From NCBI GenBank assembly GCA_934131175.1, contig CAKOZD010000006.1:1-64000 (forward strand): a DNA stretch of 64,000 nt. Reading direction: 5' to 3'. Of the stretch, positions 44,297-52,967 are shown piece after piece. How positions within the stretch are numbered: position 1 is the stretch's first letter; each line of letters opens with the position of its first letter. Made by a program: the position numbers and the translations under genes. The notes below the pieces were generated by a model. The model was given only the letters and a program-made list of their open reading frames with translations, was not told the DNA's origin and did not search any database. Source of the stretch: an uncultured Bacilli bacterium (GTDB lineage: Bacteria > Bacillota_I > Bacilli_A > RF39 > UBA660).

Positions 44297-45304
44297 TTAA
44301 TCAACAATTACCCACTCTTGAATAGGATTAATTTTAGTATGACAATACTCACATTCCCCTTTTAAGACATCAATACTTGCTCCACAATTAGAACATTTAA
44401 TAATCTTTAAATCACTATTATCAAGAACATTCTTATTTTCTTTTTTAAGTACTATTTCATCTTCTATATAACTAGGAATAATCTTATTATTAATAAATTT
44501 CATAATTCGAACGTAAATTTTAACTTTAACAAATAAATTATTATCCATTCTATACTCACTAAAGTCATCATAGTCTATAATATCATAATCAATAATATCA
44601 TCCATACTATAATATTTCTTTCTAATTTCAAAATTTAAATTATTATAAAACTTCTTTTTATCTATTTTTACTCTATTCCAAAACTCAATTTGTTTTTCAT
44701 TAATTTTATCTTTATATGCCTTTATTGGTTCAAGTATAACATAAGCATCCATAATATAGAAAAAATAATATAAGATAAGTGAAAGTATTCCACCATATAT
44801 AAAGATTTTTGAAATATCATATATATTAAATGTTCTAGAAGTATACTTTATAAATATAAATGAAATGATCAAACTAAAAATAATATCTACTATACAAGTA
44901 ATTATTCTATATTTATTACTTCTTAATACTCTATCATAATGATATTTATTACCTAATTCTTTATCTGCATAATCAATATTATAATATGTTCCACAATATG
45001 GACAGTTATAATTATTATCACTAATTTTATAAGTAGCAGAACAATTAGGACATATATAAGTATTATCTAAATCATCTCTTATAAAACTATACTCCATTCT
45101 AGAATCAAAACATCTTTCTGTATAGATTAACTTATTATTTAAATAATATTCTTTTAAAGCAATTATTCCTTTATCAATATTATCATTATAAGTATTATTA
45201 CTATTTCTTTCTAATATTTTATCACCAACAATAAACTTAGTTTTTATATTAATATTTAATTTACTTAATTTTTCACTTTGATATTTATCAGATATTAATG
45301 TCAT
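44297..45304 (-). CDS. Membrane protein with two zinc ribbons, Tim44-like domain candidate
   Basis: 335 residues. A first zinc ribbon (ICPNCSATYKI, NCPYCGTYYNI) sits near residues 83-110, two membrane helices at about 135-155 and 165-188, and a soluble region with KKFYNNLNFEIRKKYYSMDDI and LFVKVKIYVRIMKF that follows the pattern of Tim44-like domains. A last zinc ribbon IKCSNCGASIDVLKGECEYCHTKI and EWVIVD close the protein. This architecture recurs in gut Bacillota. It is the last gene of the operon with the radical SAM protein and the small poly-Asn protein. Function unknown; the zinc ribbons are certain, the Tim44-like part is inference. Confidence 0.7.
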   Translation of the reverse strand: MTLISDKYQSEKLSKLNINIKTKFIVGDKILERNSNNTYNDNIDKGIIALKEYYLNNKLIYTERCFDSRMEYSFIRDDLDNTYICPNCSATYKISDNNYNCPYCGTYYNIDYADKELGNKYHYDRVLRSNKYRIITCIVDIIFSLIISFIFIKYTSRTFNIYDISKIFIYGGILSLILYYFFYIMDAYVILEPIKAYKDKINEKQIEFWNRVKIDKKKFYNNLNFEIRKKYYSMDDIIDYDIIDYDDFSEYRMDNNLFVKVKIYVRIMKFINNKIIPSYIEDEIVLKKENKNVLDNSDLKIIKCSNCGASIDVLKGECEYCHTKINPIQEWVIVD

Positions 45305-45312
45305 ATAATTAC

Positions 45313-45678
45313 CTACCTATTATTGTTATTATTGTTGTTATTATTGTTATTGTTATTATTAGAGGATGATCCTCCACTATATCCAGAGTAAGAAGTAGGA
45401 ACATAATGTGGAATAATATTAAATACACTATCACTCATAACAATACCATCAATAGTTGAATCTATACATTTTGTGTTTATTACTTTAATAGGAGTACTAT
45501 TTCCATTAATCATAAGTAAAATAGTATTACTACCACACTTAGTGTATCCATCTTTATGTGTTTCTAAAAAGTTATAAATCTCATTTAAATCATCCTGAGT
45601 TAACTCATAATATTTAGTTAAATTAATACATCTTTTTCTTCTTATAAGTTCTTCATAAGTTTCTGGTTCTTTATTCAT
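45313..45678 (-). CDS. Small protein with Gly/Ser/Tyr stretch and poly-Asn tail, next to radical SAM gene
   Basis: 121 residues. The first 90 residues look folded (YEELIRRKRCINLTKYYELT, LNEIYNFLETHKDGYTKC). The C-terminus is YVPTSYSGYSGGSSS, then 14 Asn and Arg. AGGAGATTTAAA precedes the ATG, which lies 1 nt after the radical SAM stop. A folded leader-like front with a low-complexity Tyr/Gly/Ser tail behind a radical SAM/SPASM gene is the layout of a modified-peptide (RiPP) precursor, but the length and the poly-Asn tail are atypical. The Asn tract is a mixed AAC/AAT repeat, so it can change length without a frameshift. Confidence 0.7.
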   Translation of the reverse strand: MNKEPETYEELIRRKRCINLTKYYELTQDDLNEIYNFLETHKDGYTKCGSNTILLMINGNSTPIKVINTKCIDSTIDGIVMSDSVFNIIPHYVPTSYSGYSGGSSSNNNNNNNNNNNNNNR

Positions 45679-45679
45679 T

Positions 45680-47419
45680 TTAAATCTCCTCTTTTATATA
45701 ATAAAATTCAATATTTTGAAAAGGTAAATTAATAGCTTGTATATGATAGTAAGCATTATTTTTTTGTTTTAAATAATGATAATCTCTTAAAGATGACGTA
45801 GTAAAAAATAAATTATTCTCATTAATATCTGAATATTCATAACTAAATTCTTTTATAAAATTAGAAATATCATACATGTAGTAATCATCAATATCAGAAA
45901 TAGTATTATCTAAAACTCCCTTATATATCTGTTTAGTAGAAATATGTCTTTGTTTAGTACGTCCTTCATCTCCATACTTAACTAAATTACCAGATAATAA
46001 AATTATATATAAAGAATTATTTTCAGGATAATCACAATCTTCTAAAATCAAATTTTTCTTCATATAAATTTTTATAACTGACTTAGTTGTAAAATAAACA
46101 ACTTCTCTTGTTTTCTTTATAATTTGTGACTCTAAATTATATAAATTACCATCAATAGATAATATAAAAGACTCTTTATCATAAATATATTTTAATTTAT
46201 TATCAGATTTTATTATTTCTTGTAGTGTTGGATAATTATTTATATTATTTTTATCTGGAATAAATTCATCTATCCTACATGTTCTCATCTTTTTAACATA
46301 TTGATATACACTCTCACTATTGAACTCATCCTTTAAATAATTTCTATCTTTATACATTTTTTGTTGTAACAAACAAGTATAACTTTTATTAGAATTATAA
46401 TTATTCTTAACAAAAGGACAACCTGTTTTACATAAATACAAATACCCACATTTCCTACATTCATCATTAAAAGGTAATTTATTATGATTAATAAATATCT
46501 TTTCTACTGCCTTATTAAGTATCTCATCAACAGTATTTGTATATATATTGCCATAATAATAATCTTTATTTTTCTGTCCACGTACACATGAGTAAATATC
46601 TCCGTTTTTTTCTAATAAAAAGAACTTTTCTCCGCAATTATCACAATTAGAGCAATATTCTGGTCCAAATTCATCAAACCAAGCTCCATTTACTCCACTA
46701 TCTAAGTCAGTACCATCAAACTCTTCATGCATTCTGTTATAAAATTCAACTTGTTCTTCTTCAGATAAATGATGCAAAAGTCCATTGGAGTTATAGTCAA
46801 ATCCTATCATAAAATTAAAGTCATTCATATCAAGACAGGTATTTTTGTTTAAAAATTTAATATCTTCAATTATCTCATCAATATATTCATAATGTTCCCT
46901 AAAAATTGTTGCTGAAACTTTTTTCTTATTAGGAATATCTCTGAATAACTCTATATTTTTTAATATTTTATCTAGCGTGTCTTTGCCACCCTTTGTAACT
47001 CTATATTTTCTATGTAGTGAAAATGGTAAATCTAAACTTCCAGAAATTGATACATTAAATTTTTTTATTGTATCTAGATGTTTATCTATACCATATAAAT
47101 TTGTCTTAATATGAGGTGTTCCTACCCTAAATCCAGCACTAGAAATTAACTCTTTATTAGTAACGTAATAATTACTAATATATTCAATCAAACTATAAAA
47201 ATCATCATGAGAAAGAGTAGTAACTTCTCCTCCATGCAAAGATATATTAAATGGTATAACCCCACTATCTCTAAATTTACAAACTGCATAATCTAAAGTA
47301 TCTATTGCCTTGTATTTTGTACAATCATCATAAGTGTTATCTTCCAAATAGCAATACTTACACGCCATATTACAAGCCATTGTTGGAACATATAGTAAAT
47401 GTATAAACTTATTATTCAT
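45680..47419 (-). CDS. Radical SAM/SPASM maturase-type protein
   Basis: About 579 residues from ATG 47419, which has GGGAGG at good spacing; the codons before it overlap that site. The CX3CX2C cluster is ACNMACKYC at residues 16-23; NISLHGGEVTTL is the SAM motif. The SPASM region has CSNCDNCGEKFFLLEKNG, YSCVRG, CRKCGYLYLCKTGCP and a later CLLQQKMY, the usual set for two auxiliary clusters in anSME-like and peptide-modifying enzymes. A 200-residue C-terminal domain of unknown fold follows. Its likely target is the 121-residue protein encoded 1 nt downstream. Confidence 0.88.
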   Translation of the reverse strand: MNNKFIHLLYVPTMACNMACKYCYLEDNTYDDCTKYKAIDTLDYAVCKFRDSGVIPFNISLHGGEVTTLSHDDFYSLIEYISNYYVTNKELISSAGFRVGTPHIKTNLYGIDKHLDTIKKFNVSISGSLDLPFSLHRKYRVTKGGKDTLDKILKNIELFRDIPNKKKVSATIFREHYEYIDEIIEDIKFLNKNTCLDMNDFNFMIGFDYNSNGLLHHLSEEEQVEFYNRMHEEFDGTDLDSGVNGAWFDEFGPEYCSNCDNCGEKFFLLEKNGDIYSCVRGQKNKDYYYGNIYTNTVDEILNKAVEKIFINHNKLPFNDECRKCGYLYLCKTGCPFVKNNYNSNKSYTCLLQQKMYKDRNYLKDEFNSESVYQYVKKMRTCRIDEFIPDKNNINNYPTLQEIIKSDNKLKYIYDKESFILSIDGNLYNLESQIIKKTREVVYFTTKSVIKIYMKKNLILEDCDYPENNSLYIILLSGNLVKYGDEGRTKQRHISTKQIYKGVLDNTISDIDDYYMYDISNFIKEFSYEYSDINENNLFFTTSSLRDYHYLKQKNNAYYHIQAINLPFQNIEFYYIKEEI

Positions 47420-47469
47420 ATATAAACCTCCCAAGTTAAAATATAAAAAGAAATACTAGTTAAAAGAAA

Positions 47470-48717
47470 TTAATAATATGAAGAAAAAGTCTCACCATAT
47501 CTTTTAACCTCTGTTGGACTTTCTTTAAATGCACGTTCATTAACTTCTGTACTTGAAGGTATATAAATTTCATATAAATTATCACATAATCTAAAAGCAG
47601 ATGAACCAATTTCTTTAAGAGAACTATTCTCACTTATATTAACTTCAGATAAATTACTATCTCCATAAAAAGCATGTCCTCCAATTCTTGTAACACTATC
47701 TGGAATAGTAATACTAGTAAGTGCATCACAATACTCAAAACTGTCCCCTCTAATCTCACTTAAATTCTCAGATAATCTTACACTTTTTAAAGAATAAGCA
47801 TTATAGAATGTCTCTCCACCCATATAAGTTAAAGTGTCAGGTAGTTCAATACTTTCAAGTGATATAGCATTATAAAATGCTCCACCTCCAAGGTATTCTA
47901 ATTTTTTAGGCATATTTACTTCACGCAATTTTTTACAATGTTTAAAAGCTTGTCCTCTAATTTCAACAATTGTATCTGGAAGTGTTACTTTTTCTAAATA
48001 AGGCATATTAGAAAAAGTATTACCTCTTAAACTAACAACATTTTCTCCTCTATAAGTAGATGGAATCTCAGCAGTTTTATAATTAGTTAAACCAAAAGTA
48101 TAAAATCTAACAGCATAACCATTCTCTGTCTTCTCATACATAACATGAGGAGTTAAAAACATAAGAATTGATATAGCACCAGCTCCAATAATCATCAGAG
48201 GTTTTGTCTTTTTTGATGTATCTTCTACCAATAATAATTTAGCTGACATAACAATATTAGAAAACTTCTCACTAGGTCTTGCCTTTACTTCTTTCTTTAA
48301 AAATTCCATAAAATTATAGTTATTAGTTTTAAAATAAAAAATTATTAATAATATTGCACCTATTATATATGTATAAATTGGAAAATGAAAAAATATTAAA
48401 GAAATATAAATAAATAACAAAATAGAAAATATAATATTAAAAACATTTTTCCTTTTTAATAAATTTTCTGGTATTAATCTAGTTTTTTCATCAATACCTG
48501 CTTTTTTCAATTCTAAAGATAAGAAATATTCAAGAGCGCTATCATCAGAATTATTATAAATAGGAAGAAAATCACTTGATTTAACAATTGCTTTATCGGC
48601 ATTATTTAAACTAGTATCAACTTGACTACCACAATTAGTACAAAACTTAGCATCACTTTTTATAATAGAACCACATTTTAAACATTTTAACTCTGTATTA
48701 TTATTCATAAAACACAC
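47470..48717 (-). CDS. Zinc-ribbon membrane protein with BspA-type LRR tail
   Basis: 415 residues; the ATG three codons in (MNNNTEL) is also possible. A zinc ribbon KCLKCGSIIKSDAKFCTNCGS is at 14-34. Membrane helices lie at about 92-125 and 170-190. LRR_5 units (FSNMPYLEKVTLPDTI, FYNAYSLKSVRLSENL, FEYCDALTSITIPDSV) run from about 225 to 400. It is the shorter paralog of the 532-residue protein at 42258. A promoter within repeat copy 2 drives it. The LRRs may bind partners outside the cell; the zinc ribbon is cytoplasmic. Function unknown. Confidence 0.8.
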   Translation of the reverse strand: MCFMNNNTELKCLKCGSIIKSDAKFCTNCGSQVDTSLNNADKAIVKSSDFLPIYNNSDDSALEYFLSLELKKAGIDEKTRLIPENLLKRKNVFNIIFSILLFIYISLIFFHFPIYTYIIGAILLIIFYFKTNNYNFMEFLKKEVKARPSEKFSNIVMSAKLLLVEDTSKKTKPLMIIGAGAISILMFLTPHVMYEKTENGYAVRFYTFGLTNYKTAEIPSTYRGENVVSLRGNTFSNMPYLEKVTLPDTIVEIRGQAFKHCKKLREVNMPKKLEYLGGGAFYNAISLESIELPDTLTYMGGETFYNAYSLKSVRLSENLSEIRGDSFEYCDALTSITIPDSVTRIGGHAFYGDSNLSEVNISENSSLKEIGSSAFRLCDNLYEIYIPSSTEVNERAFKESPTEVKRYGETFSSYY

Positions 48718-48783
48718 CTCAACTCTACTCTAAAAAAATTATACCATAAAATAAAAAGGAGTATAACTCCTAATTATAAATAA
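48717..48783. repeat. 67-bp perfect direct repeat, copy 2, including the helD 3' end
   Basis: Identical to 44227-44293. This copy contains the last four sense codons and the TAG of the helD-like gene, its terminator and the promoter of the 415-residue gene. Copy 1 has no helD reading frame, so copy 2 is the probable source. Confidence 0.95.
48757..48771 (-). terminator. Intrinsic terminator of the helD-like gene
   Basis: Same AGGAGT / ACTCCT hairpin with T-run as in copy 1. It overlaps the TAG stop. Confidence 0.75.
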
Positions 48784-50800
48784 ATAACTCATGCTGACAC
48801 CTAGTACAAGCAACATATAATAAATTTCTTTCATTCTTTTTATACGAATTATTTCGATCATTATAAATAATTACTGAGTCAAACTCAAGTCCTTTAGAAA
48901 CATAAGCAGGAATAATTACTAAGTCCTTCTTAAAAGCCTTACTATTTGCACCTACCAAACTACAATTTAAATCATCTTTTATTAATTTATAAATTTCTTC
49001 AGCTTCTCTATTATCTTTTGTAATAATTGCCGTACTCTTATACTCTTTTTGTAAGTAATTAATATCTTCTATTAATCTCTCCTTTAAATTAGTAACACCT
49101 TTTCTAATAACAACCGGCTTATTATTATCACGTCTAATCGCATTAACATGACTTAAATTAAGAATCTTATTAGTGTAATCTATTATTTCAGGAGATGAAC
49201 GATAAGTCTTTAAAAGTTCTAAGTACTTTGTATCCCCTCTAAATAAATCACGTAAATCATTCAAAGACTTATAGTGATAATATGGATTAATATTTTGATT
49301 AATATCTCCAAGTATTGTAAAATCTGCTCTTCTAAATATTTTATTAATTATAATATATTGAAGTCTATTATAGTCTTGAGCCTCATCTATTACAACTTGT
49401 CTAATACTACCCTCATATAAGAACCCTTCAAGACTACCCTTTATATATGCCATTATAAGAGCATCTTCATAATTAATAACATCTTTATTAACCATTTTCT
49501 TAACCATAGCTTCAGGTAACTTAATACGAGAAAATTCACTCATAAAAAACTCAATAAATATCTTTTTATAATCTTTTGAAAAATTAGCATTTTCTCTTAA
49601 TAACTTCTGATATGTCTTAATCTTTTTTCTACTACCTTTATAATTATTAGAACACAACTTTTCAGCAATCTCATCTACTCTTTCAAATAAAGGTAACTTA
49701 TCATATCTATCGTGAAGCATCTCATTAATATCATCCTTATATATGATATTAATATCTCCCTCTTTAAAGTCATGAGTAAAACGACAATTATCTATATAAT
49801 TAGAAATAAAAGCATCTAAGTCATCTATAATCTTATCACTTTGTTTATATTCAACAAGTTCAGGGTACTCTTCACTATAAGAATAATATCTAGAAACAAA
49901 ATCAGTAAAGTTTTCTACATCTTTGTACTCGGTTAAAAAACTTGCTAAATAATCTGCAAAAGTAGTTTGTAATGTATTATCTTCACCAAGAGATGGAAGT
50001 ACATCTGAAATATATTCTGTAAATATATTATTAGGTGAAAAAATAAGAATATTATTACTACTTAAACTCTTTAATCTATAAAGAAGAAAAGCAATTCTAT
50101 GAAGTGCAACAGTAGTCTTACCAGAACCAGCAATTCCTTGTACAATTAAATTATTATCTTCCAAGTTTCTTATAACTTTATTTTGTTCTTGTTGAATAGT
50201 ATTAACAACATTCTTCATCTTTTCATTTGAGTCGTTCGCAAGTACCTCTTGTAATACTTCATCATCTATATTTAATGAATTATCAAAAACACCAATTAAT
50301 TTATCATTTTCAATTTTATATTGTCTTTTTCTCTTTAATTCGCCCTTATATATTCCGCCCGGAGCCTCATACTCACAAGGACCAGTTTCATAGTCATAAA
50401 ACAAACTACAAATCGGACTTCTCCAGTCATATAGAATATTATTAGAGCCTTTGTCTTTTAAATAAGTAAGAGACATATAAATATTAAAAATACTTCCCTC
50501 ATCATCTTTAAAAACAATAGATGCAAAATAAGGCTTCTTTCTAATTGAACACAATTTCTTAAAATAATTTTGTTTTTGCAATGCTTTTTGTTCTTCATCA
50601 GAAGTCGCACTCATAACTTGTTGCATTTCTCCTTCATCAAAACTATTAGCATTCTCCCACATCATCTTTTTAAACTCAACTAAATTCTCCTCATCATATA
50701 AGACATCTTCTCCTAAAGAATCAAGAGTTTCTCCTAAAAGTTTCTTTACTTTTTTTAAGATTTTTTCTTCTTTTGCAAATTCAACTTCACTAATTGCCAT
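48770..50800 (-). CDS. helD: HelD-like UvrD/Rep-type helicase (RNA polymerase recycling)
   Basis: 676 residues, a little shorter than the B. subtilis protein. An N-terminal coiled arm (1-80) is followed by YDWRSPICSLFYDYETGPCEYEAPGG, specific for HelD. Walker A is VQGIAGSGKTTVALHRIAFLLY; VIDEAQDYNRLQY is Walker B; LLKTYRSSPEI and VIPAYVSKGLEFDSVIIYND are helicase motifs IV-VI, ending LLYVACTRCQHEL. HelD removes stalled RNA polymerase from DNA. It is transcribed alone with its own terminator. Confidence 0.9.
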   Translation of the reverse strand: MAISEVEFAKEEKILKKVKKLLGETLDSLGEDVLYDEENLVEFKKMMWENANSFDEGEMQQVMSATSDEEQKALQKQNYFKKLCSIRKKPYFASIVFKDDEGSIFNIYMSLTYLKDKGSNNILYDWRSPICSLFYDYETGPCEYEAPGGIYKGELKRKRQYKIENDKLIGVFDNSLNIDDEVLQEVLANDSNEKMKNVVNTIQQEQNKVIRNLEDNNLIVQGIAGSGKTTVALHRIAFLLYRLKSLSSNNILIFSPNNIFTEYISDVLPSLGEDNTLQTTFADYLASFLTEYKDVENFTDFVSRYYSYSEEYPELVEYKQSDKIIDDLDAFISNYIDNCRFTHDFKEGDINIIYKDDINEMLHDRYDKLPLFERVDEIAEKLCSNNYKGSRKKIKTYQKLLRENANFSKDYKKIFIEFFMSEFSRIKLPEAMVKKMVNKDVINYEDALIMAYIKGSLEGFLYEGSIRQVVIDEAQDYNRLQYIIINKIFRRADFTILGDINQNINPYYHYKSLNDLRDLFRGDTKYLELLKTYRSSPEIIDYTNKILNLSHVNAIRRDNNKPVVIRKGVTNLKERLIEDINYLQKEYKSTAIITKDNREAEEIYKLIKDDLNCSLVGANSKAFKKDLVIIPAYVSKGLEFDSVIIYNDRNNSYKKNERNLLYVACTRCQHELFIYN

Positions 50801-50960
50801 AATAATTCCCTCCTTTATAAAAGAAAACTAAACACAAAAAACTACAATAATTCCATGTAGTGATTAACCAATTATTATATTTTTTTAAAACGTCAAATAA
50901 AATATAGCATATTTTTAAATCATTAACAATAAAATTTGACACAATATTACAAAAGAAAAA

Positions 50961-50988
50961 GACTGACTTATAAAACATAAGTACAGTC
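50961..50988 (-). terminator. Intrinsic terminator after the phosphohexomutase gene
   Basis: Stem GACTG(T)ACTTAT / ATAAGTCAGTC with a one-base bulge, then TTTTTCTTTT on the minus strand. Confidence 0.75.
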
Positions 50989-50996
50989 TGTCTTAT

Positions 50997-52373
50997 CTAT
51001 TCTTTATTTAATTCATTAATTAAATTAACAAATTCATTTTGTAATTCATTAAGTCTTTCCTCAGTTGCTGCCTCAAACCTAGCAGTAATATTTGGTCCAG
51101 TATTACTTGCTCTAACAAGAGCCCATCCATCATCAAATAATACTTTAACTCCATCAATATCTAAATATTTATATCCTTTAGAAATAACATAGTCTTTAAC
51201 TTTATCAATTACTCCAAACTTAATAGTATCTGGACTCTTAAATTTAATTTCTTCAGTTGAATAATAATCATTTACTCCAGCAAGTAATTGATTTATATCT
51301 TTGTTTGTATAAGAAAGAATTTCAAGTAATCTAATACCAGCATATAATCCACTATCAAATCCAGGCCATCTATCTCTAAAGTAAACATGTCCAGATAATT
51401 CACCACCGAATGGTAAATCCATATCTCTAACAGCTGCTTTTGTATAAGAGTTTCCTGTACGATAAGTAATACACTTTCCACCTAATTTTTCAACTTCATC
51501 TGAAAAACTCTTAGAACATTTTACATCACATAAAAACTCTTTTTTACTAACTTTATTAATAATATCTCTAACTATTAAAATCATATAAATATCAGTTGGA
51601 ATAAATTGTCCATTATGAGTAACTACACCAAGGCGGTCTCCATCTCCATCAAAACTAACACCAACATCTGCTCCAACTTCTTTTACTTTTTCCTTTAATT
51701 GGGCTAGATTATCCTCAACACAAGGATCTGGGTGGTGATTAGGGAATGTTCCATCACTCTCATCATTAATATAGACAATATCCATTGGGAATAAATCATA
51801 TATCTTTTTAACAATAATTGCCGTAGTACCATTACCAGGATCAACAACTACTTTTATACGTCTCTTTCCAAAATTAATGTTATTCTTAAATAATTCAATA
51901 TAGTCATTTGTAATATCATAATTACTTACATGGCCTTCTCCACTTGAAAACTCTCCTTTTAAAATAAACTCTAAAAAGTCTTGAATTTCTTGTCCCTTAC
52001 AGTTTCCTGCCTCATCAAAAGCAAACTTAAATCCATTGTCATCCTTTGGATTATGTGAAGCAGTAACCATAACACCACTAAATACTTTCAATTTTATACA
52101 TGCATAATAATACATTGGAGTAGTACAAAGACCTAAACTAATAACATCAATTCCAGTCTCAGTAATACCTTTAATTAAAGCCTCATATAAAACAGGACTA
52201 CTAAGCCTATTATCATGTCCTACAACACAATTAGTCTTACCAATACTCTTGATATGACTACCAAAACCTAGTCCTATAGTATAAGCAGTATCTTCATCAA
52301 TCTCACTAGGATATATTCCTCTAATATCATATCCTCTAAAAATATTTTTACAAATATCACTCTTGTATTTCAT
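50997..52373 (-). CDS. Phosphomannomutase/phosphoglucomutase
   Basis: 458 residues. Motifs: FRGYDIRGIYPSEI at the start, active phosphoserine loop VTASHNPKDDNG, metal loop SFDGDGDRLG, sugar-binding GGELSGHVYF and a C-terminal phosphate loop RASNTGPNITARFEA. This is the ManB/AlgC group, converting hexose 6-phosphate to hexose 1-phosphate for nucleotide-sugar synthesis. It would feed the capsule pathway, though it is 38 kb away. The mannose or glucose preference cannot be read from motifs alone. Confidence 0.93.
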   Translation of the reverse strand: MKYKSDICKNIFRGYDIRGIYPSEIDEDTAYTIGLGFGSHIKSIGKTNCVVGHDNRLSSPVLYEALIKGITETGIDVISLGLCTTPMYYYACIKLKVFSGVMVTASHNPKDDNGFKFAFDEAGNCKGQEIQDFLEFILKGEFSSGEGHVSNYDITNDYIELFKNNINFGKRRIKVVVDPGNGTTAIIVKKIYDLFPMDIVYINDESDGTFPNHHPDPCVEDNLAQLKEKVKEVGADVGVSFDGDGDRLGVVTHNGQFIPTDIYMILIVRDIINKVSKKEFLCDVKCSKSFSDEVEKLGGKCITYRTGNSYTKAAVRDMDLPFGGELSGHVYFRDRWPGFDSGLYAGIRLLEILSYTNKDINQLLAGVNDYYSTEEIKFKSPDTIKFGVIDKVKDYVISKGYKYLDIDGVKVLFDDGWALVRASNTGPNITARFEAATEERLNELQNEFVNLINELNKE

Positions 52374-52549
52374 AAATCCTCCTCTTCTACAACTAAAGTG
52401 CCATTATTTATACAATATTTATAATAAGCAATAATAAATATAAAATTCTATTCTACATATTATTGCTACTAATATTACTATAACCAATAAATATAAAAAT
52501 TCCAAGTCTTAATAATAAATATATTACTAAATTTATAAATAAAATTATT

Positions 52550-52939
52550 TTAATTATTAATAGTAACCGTATCTATTTGTCTAAGTATTCCTTCATCACT
52601 ACAATATAAATATTTTGAATTATTATCTCCATTAAATATAAAACATCCATCTTTATCTGTAGAGTCATACTTTAAATTATATTCTTTATAAGCTTTAATA
52701 ACATCTTCCTTTTTAGAAAAACTTTTTATTACATCTCCTTCATTTACAGGAAGTGAAATATTTTCATTAGAATTATCTATACTGTCATTATCACCACTAT
52801 TATCTTTATTATCAACTTTATCAGTAGTATTATCATCTACTTTATTTGATGTATCAGCATTAAAATATGAATAAACTCCAAATGATATTAAAATAAGAGA
52901 AATTAAAACAATAATTATAACTAATATTTTTTTCTTCAT
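52550..52939 (-). CDS. Membrane-anchored small extracellular protein
   Basis: 129 residues: KKKILVIIIVLISLILISFGVYSYF is an N-terminal anchor or uncleaved signal. An Asp/Asn/Ser-rich linker (30-65) and a small domain with YNLKYDSTDKDGCFIFNG and YLYCSDEGILRQ (two Cys, possible disulfide) follow. No family recognised. It lies 28 nt after the giant prepilin gene and is likely cotranscribed, so it may be an accessory of that pilin. Confidence 0.7.
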   Translation of the reverse strand: MKKKILVIIIVLISLILISFGVYSYFNADTSNKVDDNTTDKVDNKDNSGDNDSIDNSNENISLPVNEGDVIKSFSKKEDVIKAYKEYNLKYDSTDKDGCFIFNGDNNSKYLYCSDEGILRQIDTVTINN

Positions 52940-52967
52940 AAACTAATAAGTATTTCTCCTTTCATTT

